Positions 25,475 to 33,978 of a stretch of DNA of 64,000 nt are shown piece after piece (position 1 is the first letter of the stretch; the number at the start of each line of letters is the position of its first letter). Below the pieces are notes generated by a model. That model was given only the letters and a program-made list of their open reading frames with translations, searched no databases and was not told the DNA's origin. A program made the translations under genes and the position numbers. This DNA is from CAZAYP01 sp964489425 [NCBI: uncultured Verrucomicrobiota bacterium] (GTDB lineage: Bacteria > Verrucomicrobiota > Kiritimatiellia > RZYC01). The stretch covers positions 62,001 to 126,000 of the forward strand of contig CAZAYP010000004.1 in assembly GCA_964489425.1 (NCBI GenBank), read 5' to 3'.

Positions 25475-26731
25475 CTACGGCGCTGCCGCGAGGTGCTTCA
25501 TCAAGTCAGGCAGGCTGACTTCCTCCTGGGTGCTGGCGGTCATGTTTTTCAGGAGGAACACGCCGGCATCCAGTTCGCGGTCGCCCCGGATGACCACCCA
25601 CTGGGCGCCGGACCGGTCCGCGCCGCGCATTTGCGCCTTGAGGCTGCGGCCGGAGAGGTCCATCTCCACGAACAGGTTCCGCTCGCGCAGCATCATGGCC
25701 AGGATCAAGTTCTCCCTGAACGCGCGTGGGCCTTGCGCCACCAGGACCGCCCGCGGCTTGGGCGCCAGCGATTCCGGCTTGCATCCGCCGTTGATCAGGG
25801 CCAGCACCAACCGCTCCATGCCCATGGCAAAGCCCACGCCCGTCACCGGATGGTCGTCCAAATCCAACTGGTACCGGCCGCCGCCGGCCAGGGCATCCTG
25901 CGCACCCAGTTCCGGGCACGTGATCTCCCAGACCGTGTGCTGGTAATAGTCCAAGCCCCGCACCAGGCGCGGGTTGATGCGCACCTCGAGGTTCAGCAGG
26001 CGCAGGTAGTCGCACACCTGCTGGAAATAATCCCGGGCCGGGGCGCCCATGAAATCGGTGACCGGCGGCAGGCGGTCCAGGATGCCGGCACATGCCGCCT
26101 GCTTGCAGTCGAGCACGCGCAAGATGTTTTCCTCGAAACGCCGCTGGCAGTCCGGGCACAGCGCCGCGCGGTGGTCGGCCAGCGCAGCCCGCAAGCCCGC
26201 GGCCACGGGCGCCCGATCTTCGGGCAAGCCGCGCGTGTTGAGGTGGATGGTAAACTTGGTCAGCCCCAGGGCTACCAGGAGGTGCCGCTGCATCGCCAGG
26301 CATTCGGCATCCGCGGCCGGATTGGGCGGGCCCATGATCTCGGCGCCGACCTGGTGGAACTGGCGCTTTCGCCCGGCCTGGGGCCGTTCCGCGCGGAACA
26401 TCGGCCCGAGGTAGAAAACGCGGGCCCGCTCGCGGTCCGCGCCGCCCGTGGCCATGAACCGCATGACGCCGGCCGTGCCCTCGGGGCGCAGGCACAATTC
26501 CCGCCCCCCGCGGTCGATCAACGTGTACATTTCTTTTTGCACCACCTCGGTGGTGTCGCCGAGCGACCGGACAAACAATTCCTTTTTTTCCAGCAAGGGG
26601 GTGCGGATTTCCTGGCAACCGTACAGCGCCAGAATGTTGCGCGAGCGATCCTCCACCATCTGCCACAAAGCGACGTCCGGCATGCACAAATCGGCCATGC
26701 CTTGGATGGGTTGGAAATCCGGTGCTGACAT
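25475..26731 (-). CDS. hisS: Histidyl-tRNA synthetase
   Basis: Class II synthetase charging tRNA-His, 418 aa. Motif 1 lies around IRTPLLEKKELFVRSLG, LCLRPEGTAGV binds substrate, motif 2 is FYLGPMFRAERPQAGRKRQ, the histidine-specific loop is RLVRGLDYYQHTVWE, and motif 3 is GVGFAMGMERLVLAL. A C-terminal anticodon-binding domain follows (AVLVAQGPRAFRENL). The ATG at 26731 is preferred over a TTG one codon earlier. The HU/IHF gene lies 50 nt upstream on the same strand. Confidence 0.96.
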   Translation of the reverse strand: MSAPDFQPIQGMADLCMPDVALWQMVEDRSRNILALYGCQEIRTPLLEKKELFVRSLGDTTEVVQKEMYTLIDRGGRELCLRPEGTAGVMRFMATGGADRERARVFYLGPMFRAERPQAGRKRQFHQVGAEIMGPPNPAADAECLAMQRHLLVALGLTKFTIHLNTRGLPEDRAPVAAGLRAALADHRAALCPDCQRRFEENILRVLDCKQAACAGILDRLPPVTDFMGAPARDYFQQVCDYLRLLNLEVRINPRLVRGLDYYQHTVWEITCPELGAQDALAGGGRYQLDLDDHPVTGVGFAMGMERLVLALINGGCKPESLAPKPRAVLVAQGPRAFRENLILAMMLRERNLFVEMDLSGRSLKAQMRGADRSGAQWVVIRGDRELDAGVFLLKNMTASTQEEVSLPDLMKHLAAAP

Positions 26732-26780
26732 CAAGGGTCTTTTATTTTCGGCGCCGGCGGGCGCCGGCAGCGGAACCGGC

Positions 26781-27095
26781 CTAGGTGGTCGCCGGGGGCG
26801 GCGTGACCGGCCGTTCGCTGAGCTTGATCTTCATCACCTTGCCGGCCTTGAACTTGACGACGTTGCGCGGCGGAATATGCACCGTGTCCTGGGGGCGGTT
26901 GGGATTGCGTCCCACGCGCGCCTTGCGGCGCTGGACTTCAAACACCCCGAAATTGCGGAATTCAACGTTCTCACCGCGGGCAATGGACTCCGCAATGTAG
27001 TCCAGTGTTTTCTGGATGATCGTGTACACGTCCTGCTGAATGAGGCCAGTCTCCTCCGCAATGCGCACCACCAGATCACGTTTTGTAACCGTCAT
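26781..27095 (-). CDS. HU/IHF-family DNA-binding protein
   Basis: A 104-aa nucleoid protein that bends DNA as a dimer. The N-terminal helices begin MTVTKRDLVVRIAEETG. The beta-arm region has VEFRNFGVFEVQRRKARVGRNP, and the Pro intercalating in the DNA minor groove is in RNPNRPQDTVHIP; VVKFKAGK closes the fold. The 13-residue Pro/Thr tail (RPVTPPPATT) is extra. Sequence features lean toward IHF-like rather than HU. GAGGTG lies 4 nt before the ATG. It has its own promoter (27162-27189) and may be co-transcribed with hisS downstream. Confidence 0.95.
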   Translation of the reverse strand: MTVTKRDLVVRIAEETGLIQQDVYTIIQKTLDYIAESIARGENVEFRNFGVFEVQRRKARVGRNPNRPQDTVHIPPRNVVKFKAGKVMKIKLSERPVTPPPATT

Positions 27096-27140
27096 TGCAC
27101 ACCTCTTTCAGTTGGAGCAACTCTTCTCAATCCACCGTAA

Positions 27141-27189
27141 CATGTTATACAACATGAAACTATATTATCGTCCCTGCGCCATGGGTCAA
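27141..27189 (-). promoter_or_regulatory. Sigma-70-type promoter and palindrome of the HU/IHF gene
   Basis: On the minus strand TTGACC (27189-27184) is followed after 16 bp by TAATAT (27167-27162), a good housekeeping promoter, giving a leader of about 60 nt. CATGTT-ATAC-AACATG (27141-27156), a perfect 6+6 palindrome, lies at the expected transcription start and could be an operator, perhaps for autoregulation. Confidence 0.6.
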
Positions 27190-27299
27190 GTGGAAAAATG
27201 GCAATATTTCATCGGCCCGCGGAATAGTATTGGCAGAGCCATTGCGCGTCATGCTAGCATCATTTTTTATAACCAACAAACCCTGAAGGTAATGGAACC

Positions 27300-28682
27300 A
27301 TGAAGCAATGGATCACTCGTCGCACCGTGTTGGGTGCCGTGGCATTCCTGGTGCTGGTGTGGCTGTTCAGCGCCAGTTACCAGAACAACATCTTCAACCT
27401 GCTGGCGCCCTTCAGCAAATTCGACGAATTCCAAACCGACTCGGAAATGTCGGTGCTGCTGATGATGCAACGCACCGAGCGCGATGGCCTTGGCAGCACC
27501 GGCGGCCTCATGATTGGCATCGGCGTGGACAGCCAGGGGCGCGGGTTCCGGACCATTGATGCCCCGATCTATCTCTCGGCGTTCGGGTTGCAGGGCCAGG
27601 TGTTCTGCGTGCTGAACAAGATCCTGGGCTGCGGCTGGCAACGCACGACAGCCATAGGCCACTTCTGGGTCGCCCTGCTCACGGCGATCATGATGAGCCT
27701 GTTTGTGCTCTACGTGCGCAAAACCTTCGGATGGGTGGCGGCGATCTGCCTCGCGATCGGGGCGCTGCTCTCGCCCTGGATGGTGTTCGCGGCCCGCAAT
27801 ATTTACATCATGTACCTGCTCAAGCTCCTGCCCTTTGTGCTGGCCATGATGCTGTTCCCGGTGTACCTGGATCGGCCGCGGTTCAAGTTGCCCTACCTGC
27901 TGGGCATTGTCGGCGTGGCCGTGCTGGTCAACGGGCTGTGTTACTACGATTACATCAGCAACACGGTCATGAGCCTGGCTATAGCACCGATCTATTATGG
28001 CCTGGCCCGCGGGCTGCCCCGCAAAAAAATTGCCGGTTGGGCGTTGGCGTTGATGGTCGTGGGCGGGGCGGCGGTGGCGCTGGCCGTGCTGGCCAACATC
28101 GTCAAGGTGGGGCTCTGGAGCGGATCCCTGGGCCAAGGATTCCAGCACATGATGTCCACCATCACCTCGCGCGCCTATGGCGGCGCCAACGCGGCCCAGG
28201 CCGCGCCGCCCGGGGTTTCGGCCTGGCAGATCCTGGGCAACTACTGGATGATCCCCGCGCTGACGCTGCCGGGCGAGCCGTTCAATCCCGGGCGGTTGTG
28301 GTTTTCCTTTTTCTTCTGGGTGACCACCTGGGTGGCGTTTGCGGCCATGGCGTTTCTTGACGGCCGCCGGTTTCCGGTGTTTGAGGCGGCCCGGCCACAA
28401 CTCGTGGGGTTGGCCGCGGCCACGGGCTGGGGCTTGCTGGCCGCCCTTTCCTGGGGCTTCCTCATGAAGGGGCACATGTGGCATCACCCCCATATGAACG
28501 GGATGATGTTTTACATCCCGTACATGCTGCTGGCCTACATATTCTTTGGCAAGCTCCTCGGCGTGTGGGGCCAGCAGGTTCTCGCCTGGGCGGGACGGTT
28601 TGCAGGGGGCGTGCCACCGGCGGCGCCGGTGCCGGTGGCCGGCTCAACCCCACCCGCTGGCGGCAAACACAAGAAACGCTGA
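27300..28682 (+). CDS. Polytopic inner-membrane protein, unknown function
   Basis: 460 aa. An N-terminal membrane segment is followed by an extracytoplasmic loop of about 90 residues (YQNNIFNLLAPFSKF ... GVDSQGRGFRTIDAP), then eight to ten further hydrophobic segments and a basic Pro/Gly-rich cytoplasmic tail (PPAGGKHKKR). The layout recalls membrane glycosyltransferase-C or lipid-flipping proteins. The long loop after TM1 has no clear DD/DE catalytic pair, so no enzyme is assigned. It diverges from the HU/IHF gene and converges on gmhB across a strong hairpin. Confidence 0.75.
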   Translation: MKQWITRRTVLGAVAFLVLVWLFSASYQNNIFNLLAPFSKFDEFQTDSEMSVLLMMQRTERDGLGSTGGLMIGIGVDSQGRGFRTIDAPIYLSAFGLQGQVFCVLNKILGCGWQRTTAIGHFWVALLTAIMMSLFVLYVRKTFGWVAAICLAIGALLSPWMVFAARNIYIMYLLKLLPFVLAMMLFPVYLDRPRFKLPYLLGIVGVAVLVNGLCYYDYISNTVMSLAIAPIYYGLARGLPRKKIAGWALALMVVGGAAVALAVLANIVKVGLWSGSLGQGFQHMMSTITSRAYGGANAAQAAPPGVSAWQILGNYWMIPALTLPGEPFNPGRLWFSFFFWVTTWVAFAAMAFLDGRRFPVFEAARPQLVGLAAATGWGLLAALSWGFLMKGHMWHHPHMNGMMFYIPYMLLAYIFFGKLLGVWGQQVLAWAGRFAGGVPPAAPVPVAGSTPPAGGKHKKR

Positions 28683-28703
28683 GGTTGTTCACCAAGCCCG
28701 GAC

Positions 28704-28723
28704 CGCGGGGCAAGCGCCCCGCG
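28704..28723. terminator. Strong GC hairpin between convergent genes
   Basis: CGCGGGGC-AAGC-GCCCCGCG is a perfect 8-bp stem with a tetraloop, midway in the 75-bp gap between the stops at 28682 and 28758. It can form on both strands, suggesting a shared terminator, although no T-run follows. Confidence 0.55.
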
Positions 28724-28757
28724 CCACGTTGCATGGACCTCCCGGGCCGTGGTCCTC

Positions 28758-29369
28758 TCAGCCTGCCGCTGCGCCGCGCAGCACTTCAAGCGCCGCGGCC
28801 AGGTCGCGGGCAATTGCGGTGGGCGGCCCGGACGGGAACTCCAGGAAACGCTCGATCTGCTCAAGCTTCAAGCGTGTGACCAGGATGGTGCGGCAGCCTG
28901 CGGCCTGGCCGGCCTCCACGTCGTTCAGCCCGTCGCCGACCATCCAGCACTGGGCCAGGTCCAGTCCCGCCGCACTCGCCGCGGCCCGCAACAGGCCGGG
29001 CTTGGGCTTGCGGCAATCGCAATCGCGGATCCATTCGCGCCGCCCGCCCGGGCCGCCGTGCGGATGGTGCGGGCAGTAGCGCAACTCGTCCCAGTCCGCG
29101 CCGGCAGCGGCCAACGCGCCGGCCAGCGCCTGGTTGACCGCCTCCAGTTCGCGCTCCGTGAGTGTGCCCTTGGCCAGGCCGGGCTGGTTGGTGACCACCA
29201 CGACCCGGAAGCCCAAATCACGCACTCCGCGGATGAACTCTGCCGCGCCCGGCAACACTTGCACCTGCTCCGGCCGGCGCGGAGAATCCATGAGCCCGTG
29301 CGTCTGGTCATACACCATGGCGTTGAGCGTGCCGTCGCGATCCAGGAACACTGCCTTGGCGTTTTTCAC
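28758..29369 (-). CDS. gmhB: D-glycero-D-manno-heptose 1,7-bisphosphate 7-phosphatase
   Basis: A HAD-superfamily phosphatase of heptose biosynthesis, 203 aa. It has motif I FLDRDGTLN with the nucleophile Asp, motif II VVTNQPGLAKG, a GmhB-type zinc loop (CPHHPHGG ... CDCRKPKPG) and motif III/IV MVGDGLNDVEAG. The start is a GTG at 29369 overlapping the stop of the nucleotidyltransferase (GTGA). Together these two genes fit the GDP- or ADP-heptose branch feeding LPS core or S-layer glycans. Histidinol phosphatases share this fold, but the zinc loop and context favour GmhB. Confidence 0.92.
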   Translation of the reverse strand: MKNAKAVFLDRDGTLNAMVYDQTHGLMDSPRRPEQVQVLPGAAEFIRGVRDLGFRVVVVTNQPGLAKGTLTERELEAVNQALAGALAAAGADWDELRYCPHHPHGGPGGRREWIRDCDCRKPKPGLLRAAASAAGLDLAQCWMVGDGLNDVEAGQAAGCRTILVTRLKLEQIERFLEFPSGPPTAIARDLAAALEVLRGAAAG

Positions 29370-30079
29370 GTTACGTCCTCCGCCTTGGGCTGCAGCAACG
29401 CGTCCAACTCGGCCAATCCGGACGGCTTGCCGATCTCGTAGAACCGCTCGCGCACTTCGCACGCCCAAAGCTTTCCTTGCGCCACCATGTCGCCCTGGAT
29501 CCGCGCCAAGTCAAGCGGCCGCGGCCCGCCGGCATAGGCGGCGATGACATCGCGCCGGAACACCTGCAGCCCGTAATCGATGTAATCCGCTTCTCCGGGC
29601 GCGGCTTTCTTGGAATAGAAGACAACGTGGTCGCCCGCGATCCGCACGTTGCTCGCGTCCCACTGCCCATGGTTCTTGAAAACCGTCATCATGGCTTCCG
29701 CGTGCCAACCGTGGAACGTGCGGATGACCGCCGGGTAATCCGTGGGCAGATACGAATCTCCGTACAGCACCAGGAACTCCTCCGCCAGTTGGGGCAGCGC
29801 ATTGACCAGGGCGCCGCCCGTGCCGAGCAACTGGGCCGGATCCTCCCAGGAATACGCCACGCGCATGCCCCACGCCGCGCCATCGCCCACCATGGCCTGG
29901 ACCTGCTCGCCCAGGTGGCCCAAGCACAGCAGAACGTCCGTCAGCCCATGCCGGCGCAGCAGCGCGAACTGGTGTTCGACAAACGGCCGGCCCGCAACCG
30001 GCACCAGGATCTTGGGCGTGGCCGGCGCGATCTCGCGCAGCCGCGTGCCCAACCCACCTGCCAGGATTACCACTTGCAT
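29366..30079 (-). CDS. Sugar-1-phosphate nucleotidyltransferase (HddC-like)
   Basis: A 237-aa NTP-transferase with the nucleotide loop VILAGGLGTRLREIAP, the active Lys in TPKILVPVAGRPF, LGTGGALVNALPQL and the metal-binding Asp of VLYGDSYLP. Length and the downstream gmhB suggest transfer of GMP to heptose-1-phosphate (HddC), or a mannose-1-phosphate guanylyltransferase. The ATG at 30079 is used; it lies directly after a fragment of the 203-bp repeat. It overlaps gmhB by 4 bp. Confidence 0.85.
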   Translation of the reverse strand: MQVVILAGGLGTRLREIAPATPKILVPVAGRPFVEHQFALLRRHGLTDVLLCLGHLGEQVQAMVGDGAAWGMRVAYSWEDPAQLLGTGGALVNALPQLAEEFLVLYGDSYLPTDYPAVIRTFHGWHAEAMMTVFKNHGQWDASNVRIAGDHVVFYSKKAAPGEADYIDYGLQVFRRDVIAAYAGGPRPLDLARIQGDMVAQGKLWACEVRERFYEIGKPSGLAELDALLQPKAEDVT

Positions 30080-30081
30080 AA

Positions 30082-30128
30082 ACAACCACCCCGGCCTGCG
30101 GCCACCCCTCCTTGCAAAGGAGGGGAGC
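30082..30128 (-). repeat. 47-bp core fragment of the 203-bp repeat
   Basis: Read on the minus strand this is the GCTCCCCTCCTTTGCAAGG hairpin plus the flank down to GGGGTGGTTGT, identical over 47 bp to the left half of the full copies. The termini are lost. Its right edge lies two bases before the ATG of the nucleotidyltransferase, and it is in the same orientation as that gene, repeating the placement of the full copies. Confidence 0.8.
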
Positions 30129-30194
30129 CTGAGTTTGGATCCTCAAGCATTCCGTGAATCCTGTCCATTCTCATCTTCCTGCGTTCATCGATCC

Positions 30195-31139
30195 TCATAA
30201 TTCCGCCCGCCAGTACTCCAGGATATCCTGCAGTGTCGCATCCAGGTCGCGCCGGGGCGACCAGCCCAGCGCGCGCAAGCGGCCGGGGTCGCCAATCTTC
30301 ACGAGGTCATCCACCGGCCGCACCAGGGCGGGGTCGGGCACCACGCGAAACGGAACCCGCGCCAGGCGCTGCATCCGTTCCACCAACTCCCGCAGGCTGC
30401 AGCCGCGGCCGGAGCAGATATTGTAAATGCCGCCCGCTGCGCCGGACTGCGCCAGCAGGGTCATGGCGCTGACGCCGTCGCGAACGTCCAGGAAATCGCG
30501 CACAAGGTCCAGGTTGCCCACCCGCAGTTCCGCGGGTGCGCCACGCTCGATGGCCACGATGCGCCGCGCGAAATCCGAGGCCACGTCGCCCTGTTTGCGC
30601 GGCCCGATGAGGAAGAAGGGCCGCATCACCACCACGCCCGCCCCGTAGCGGCGCTGGTACAGCCGCGCCAACTCCGTGGCCGCCAGCTTGCTGACCGCGT
30701 AGGGGCTCGACGGCTGCAGGGGATCCGTCTCACGGATGGGCGCCCCATCCGGCCGCGGAGCATACTCGGCGCTCGACCCAGCCACCACCACCCGTGCGGC
30801 CGGGCACTGGCGCCGGACCGCGTCGAGCAGGTTCAGGGTGCCTTCCACGTTAACCCGGAACGTCACGGCCGGCTGTGCCCACGAAACATTGGGCAGGCTT
30901 TGGGCCGCCAAGTGGAAAATGGCGTCCGGCTGGACTTCTGCAAGGATCGCCGCCAGCGCCGCCGGGTCCAGGATGTCGGCTGGGAAAAACTTCGCGCGCG
31001 CGCGTAACTGTTCCAAGAGCGGGTTCACGGCCAACCCGATCCCCGTGGTCTCCGCACCCGCGGCCAGCAGGTGCTCGACCAGGTGGCCGCCGATGAAACC
31101 GTCCGCGCCGGTGACCAGGCAACGCATGCCGGCGCTCAT
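30195..31139 (-). CDS. NAD(P)-dependent nucleotide-sugar epimerase/reductase (Rmd-like)
   Basis: A 314-aa extended SDR with LVTGADGFIGGHLVEHLL, FHLAAQSLPNVSW, VAGSSAEYA, catalytic SPYAVSKLA (YxxxK) and VVMRPFFLIGPRKQGD. The 'AQS-P--SW--P--T---N--GT-NLL-AVR' pattern is that of GDP-mannose 4,6-dehydratase and GDP-4-keto-6-deoxymannose reductase (Rmd). It probably modifies a GDP-sugar for surface polysaccharide. The ATG at 31139 overlaps the upstream oxidoreductase stop (ATGA). Confidence 0.87.
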   Translation of the reverse strand: MSAGMRCLVTGADGFIGGHLVEHLLAAGAETTGIGLAVNPLLEQLRARAKFFPADILDPAALAAILAEVQPDAIFHLAAQSLPNVSWAQPAVTFRVNVEGTLNLLDAVRRQCPAARVVVAGSSAEYAPRPDGAPIRETDPLQPSSPYAVSKLAATELARLYQRRYGAGVVVMRPFFLIGPRKQGDVASDFARRIVAIERGAPAELRVGNLDLVRDFLDVRDGVSAMTLLAQSGAAGGIYNICSGRGCSLRELVERMQRLARVPFRVVPDPALVRPVDDLVKIGDPGRLRALGWSPRRDLDATLQDILEYWRAEL

Positions 31140-32149
31140 GGCTCCACGGGCAGGGCGATCACCCGGCCGGTTTTTTCCGCCTCGTAGGCCGCCAGGGCCA
31201 CGCGCAGCGCCTGCAGGCCATCGCGGCCGTTACCCAGCGGCGCGCGACGTTCGGCGATCGCGGCGGAAAACTCCTTCCACTCGGCGTTCCATGACTTGTC
31301 GCCGCCGCGATACTCGGTGACGTGGTCGTTGAACGGCGCGTTGAAATCCCGTTTGCCGAAGATGAGCTTCTCCGTGCCGTAACTCGCGCCCAGCCCCTCG
31401 ACCATCACGTAACCGTCGGTCCCGAACACTTCGAACGAGAACTGGTTTTTCCACTGGGTCAGGCTCGCGTGCAGGCTGGCCATGGCGCCGCCCGCGGCCC
31501 GCAACAAAGCCATGCCGTTGTCGTCCAGCGCCTGCTGGTCGAAGTAGCGGATGCCGGTCATGCAGGCGACCTCGGTGATCTCGCCCAGGAACCAGCGGAA
31601 CAAGTCGATCGCGTGGGTCCCCTGCTCCACGAACTGGCCGCCCGCCGCCTGCTGCGGATCGGCGCGCCATTCCTTTTCGTAGCCCGGCCGGCCGCAGATG
31701 CCGTAGCGGCAGCGGCCAAAGGTGGGCCGGCCGATCTCGCCGCGGTCGAGCAGGCGTTTGGCCTCCCAGATGGCCGGGTGGTGGCGATGGTTGAACCCGC
31801 ACTTGAGCGTGACGCCGGCGCGATCGGCGGCCTGTACGACCGCGCCGGCTTCGGCCACGGTGCGGGTCAAGGGCTTCTCGCACAGCACGTGCTTGCCTGC
31901 GGCGATCGCGGCCAAAGCGATGGGCGCATGCACATGCGGCGGCGTGCAGATCACCACCGCGTCCACATCGGCGCGGCCGACCACGTCCTGCCAGCGCGCG
32001 GTGGCGAAACAGCCGTACGGCGCCGCCGCCTGTTGCGCGTGTTCCAGGTGCAGGCTGGCAATCGCCGTGATCGCGGTGCCCGGGAACTGGGCGATCACCG
32101 GCGCCCGCCGGCTGAACTGCAAGCCTGTGCCTATGAATGCCACCCGCAT
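31136..32149 (-). CDS. Gfo/Idh/MocA-family oxidoreductase
   Basis: 337 aa. The N-terminal Rossmann fold (VAFIGTGLQFSRR) is followed by VVICTPPHVHAPIALAA, the family signature CEKPLTRTVAEA, and a C-terminal alpha/beta domain with GGQFVEQGTHAIDLFRWF (the conserved G-H-x-x-D). It likely oxidises or reduces a sugar or nucleotide sugar using NAD(P). The ATG at 32149 has GAGGAGG at 6 nt, the strongest ribosome site of this operon, consistent with it being the first gene. Confidence 0.92.
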   Translation of the reverse strand: MRVAFIGTGLQFSRRAPVIAQFPGTAITAIASLHLEHAQQAAAPYGCFATARWQDVVGRADVDAVVICTPPHVHAPIALAAIAAGKHVLCEKPLTRTVAEAGAVVQAADRAGVTLKCGFNHRHHPAIWEAKRLLDRGEIGRPTFGRCRYGICGRPGYEKEWRADPQQAAGGQFVEQGTHAIDLFRWFLGEITEVACMTGIRYFDQQALDDNGMALLRAAGGAMASLHASLTQWKNQFSFEVFGTDGYVMVEGLGASYGTEKLIFGKRDFNAPFNDHVTEYRGGDKSWNAEWKEFSAAIAERRAPLGNGRDGLQALRVALAAYEAEKTGRVIALPVEP

Positions 32150-32262
32150 AACCAACCTCCTCGTATGCTACCTGTTAAGCGCCAGAGTAAGCCATGCGCC
32201 GGCAGGAGGCAAGGGCGATTCAATCCGGGCAAGCCGCGGGCAACCACTCCAAGGCCCACGCG

Positions 32263-33978
32263 CTACCGGGCGGCCATGACTTCTTCGATCCGGGTCAGCA
32301 AATCGGCGATGGAAACGGGTTTGCTGACAAAGCTGTTCATGCCGGACTCCCGGCACCGCTGGTCATCGCCAATCATGGCACAGGCGGTCACGGCGATCAC
32401 CGGGATCCGGGGATCGCGCACGATGGGGTTGTTTTGCCGGATCATCCGGGTTAACGCGTAGCCATCCATGTCCGGCAGGCTGATGTCCAGCAACATCAGG
32501 TCAAAGTTTTCGCGGGCCAGGCAGGCCAGGGCCGCGCTCCCGGAAACCGCCACGGTCACCTGGTGATGGCAACGCTCCAGGATGGCCGCGATGAGCACTG
32601 CGCTGGCGGCATCGTCTTCCACGGCCAGGATTCGCCAGGCGCTGGCGGCCGGGTCCGGAATCCGGGCGCCAGGGTCCGGTGCCGGGACGCCGGCTGCCGG
32701 CGGCAGCCGGACGGTAAAATGAAACACGCTGCCCTTGCCCAGCACGCTCTCCACCCACAGCCGGCCGCCCATCTTCTCCACCAGCCGCCGGGCGATCGTC
32801 AGCCCCAACCCGGCCCCGCCATGGGACCGGGTGGAGGTCTCATCCGCCTGGGTAAACGGCTTGAAAATGAGCTCCAGCTTGTCGGCCGGGACGCCCGCGC
32901 CCGTATCGCGGACCGCAAAACAAATGAGCCCCCCCGGCGCATTCTGGTCAGCCGATTCGCAGTCGACACTCACCGTCACCGCGCCCGCCCGGGTGAACTT
33001 GATCGCGTTGCCCACGAGGTTGACCAGGACCTGGCGCAGGCGGCGCGGATCGCCGCAGCTTTGGGCCGGCACACGCGCGGATAGCTCCCGCTCCAGGCGC
33101 AGTCCCTTGGCCGCCGCCACCGGGCTGAACATGAGCAGGACTTCGTCCACGGTGCTGGCCGGGGAAAAATCCTCGCAGGCCAAGACCAACCGGTCCGCCT
33201 CGATCCGCGACAGGTCCAGGATATCGTTGATCAGCAGGAGCAGATCATGGCTGCGGGTTTGGATAATCCCCAGGTACTGGCGCTGGCGCGCATTGACCGT
33301 CTCCTGCAGCAGCAGCTCGGAGAACCCGACAATGGCGTTCATGGGGGTGCGGATTTCATGGCTCATGTTGGCCAGGAAAAACGACTTGGCGCGGTTGGCG
33401 GCTTCCGCGTCGTCGCGCGCCCGGCAGAGCGCATCCTCGATCCGCTTGCGATCGGTGATGTCAATGACCGCGAGCCGGCACAAGGGTTCCCGCGCGAACC
33501 CCGCGGCTTGAACCTGCACGTGCGCTGGGCCGGCCGCGCTGGCCAGCGCCAGCTCAAACGCCGCGCGGGTCTTTTCGGCGCAGAGTTGGCGCAAGAGATC
33601 CGCGAACAACCGTCGGGCGGGCTCGGCCACGAACAGCCCGAAACGCTGGTCGATGAGCCGGCCGCGTTCCTGGCCCAGCAAGGCCGCCCCGGCCAGGTTG
33701 ACGTCCCGGATGGCGCCTTCCTGATCCAGGGTGAAATAGCCCACCGGGGCAAAGTCGTAGAGATCCGTATACTTTTCCAGGGTTATCTCGAGCTGGTTCC
33801 GGGCGCGTTCGAGCTCCGCGTTCTGCATTTCCAGCTCCACCTGGTGCACCTGCAGCTCATGGAGCAACGCCTGGGGATCCCCGGTTGCATCGCTGCTGGC
33901 AGCGGGCCGGGGCAGCTTGGCTTCCGCGCGCCGGCGCAGCGCGTCGTTCTTCCCGCCGTTGGACTGGCCGGATTTCAT
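32263..33978 (-). CDS. PAS hybrid histidine kinase with C-terminal receiver
   Basis: 571 aa with no membrane segment. Order: coiled coil (ELQVHQVELEMQNAELERAR, about 41-60), PAS domain (YDFAPVGYFTLDQEG), HisKA with SHEIRTPMN (His207), and HATPase_c with the N box NLVGNAIKFT, G1 DTGAGVP and G2 GGAGLGLTIARRLVEKMGG. A short linker leads to a REC domain with the phospho-acceptor in LMLLDISLPDMDG and a downstream Lys (FVSKPVS). It probably receives a signal from the CheB-CheR fusion, whose stop its ATG overlaps (ATGA). No separate output regulator is adjacent. Confidence 0.94.
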   Translation of the reverse strand: MKSGQSNGGKNDALRRRAEAKLPRPAASSDATGDPQALLHELQVHQVELEMQNAELERARNQLEITLEKYTDLYDFAPVGYFTLDQEGAIRDVNLAGAALLGQERGRLIDQRFGLFVAEPARRLFADLLRQLCAEKTRAAFELALASAAGPAHVQVQAAGFAREPLCRLAVIDITDRKRIEDALCRARDDAEAANRAKSFFLANMSHEIRTPMNAIVGFSELLLQETVNARQRQYLGIIQTRSHDLLLLINDILDLSRIEADRLVLACEDFSPASTVDEVLLMFSPVAAAKGLRLERELSARVPAQSCGDPRRLRQVLVNLVGNAIKFTRAGAVTVSVDCESADQNAPGGLICFAVRDTGAGVPADKLELIFKPFTQADETSTRSHGGAGLGLTIARRLVEKMGGRLWVESVLGKGSVFHFTVRLPPAAGVPAPDPGARIPDPAASAWRILAVEDDAASAVLIAAILERCHHQVTVAVSGSAALACLARENFDLMLLDISLPDMDGYALTRMIRQNNPIVRDPRIPVIAVTACAMIGDDQRCRESGMNSFVSKPVSIADLLTRIEEVMAAR

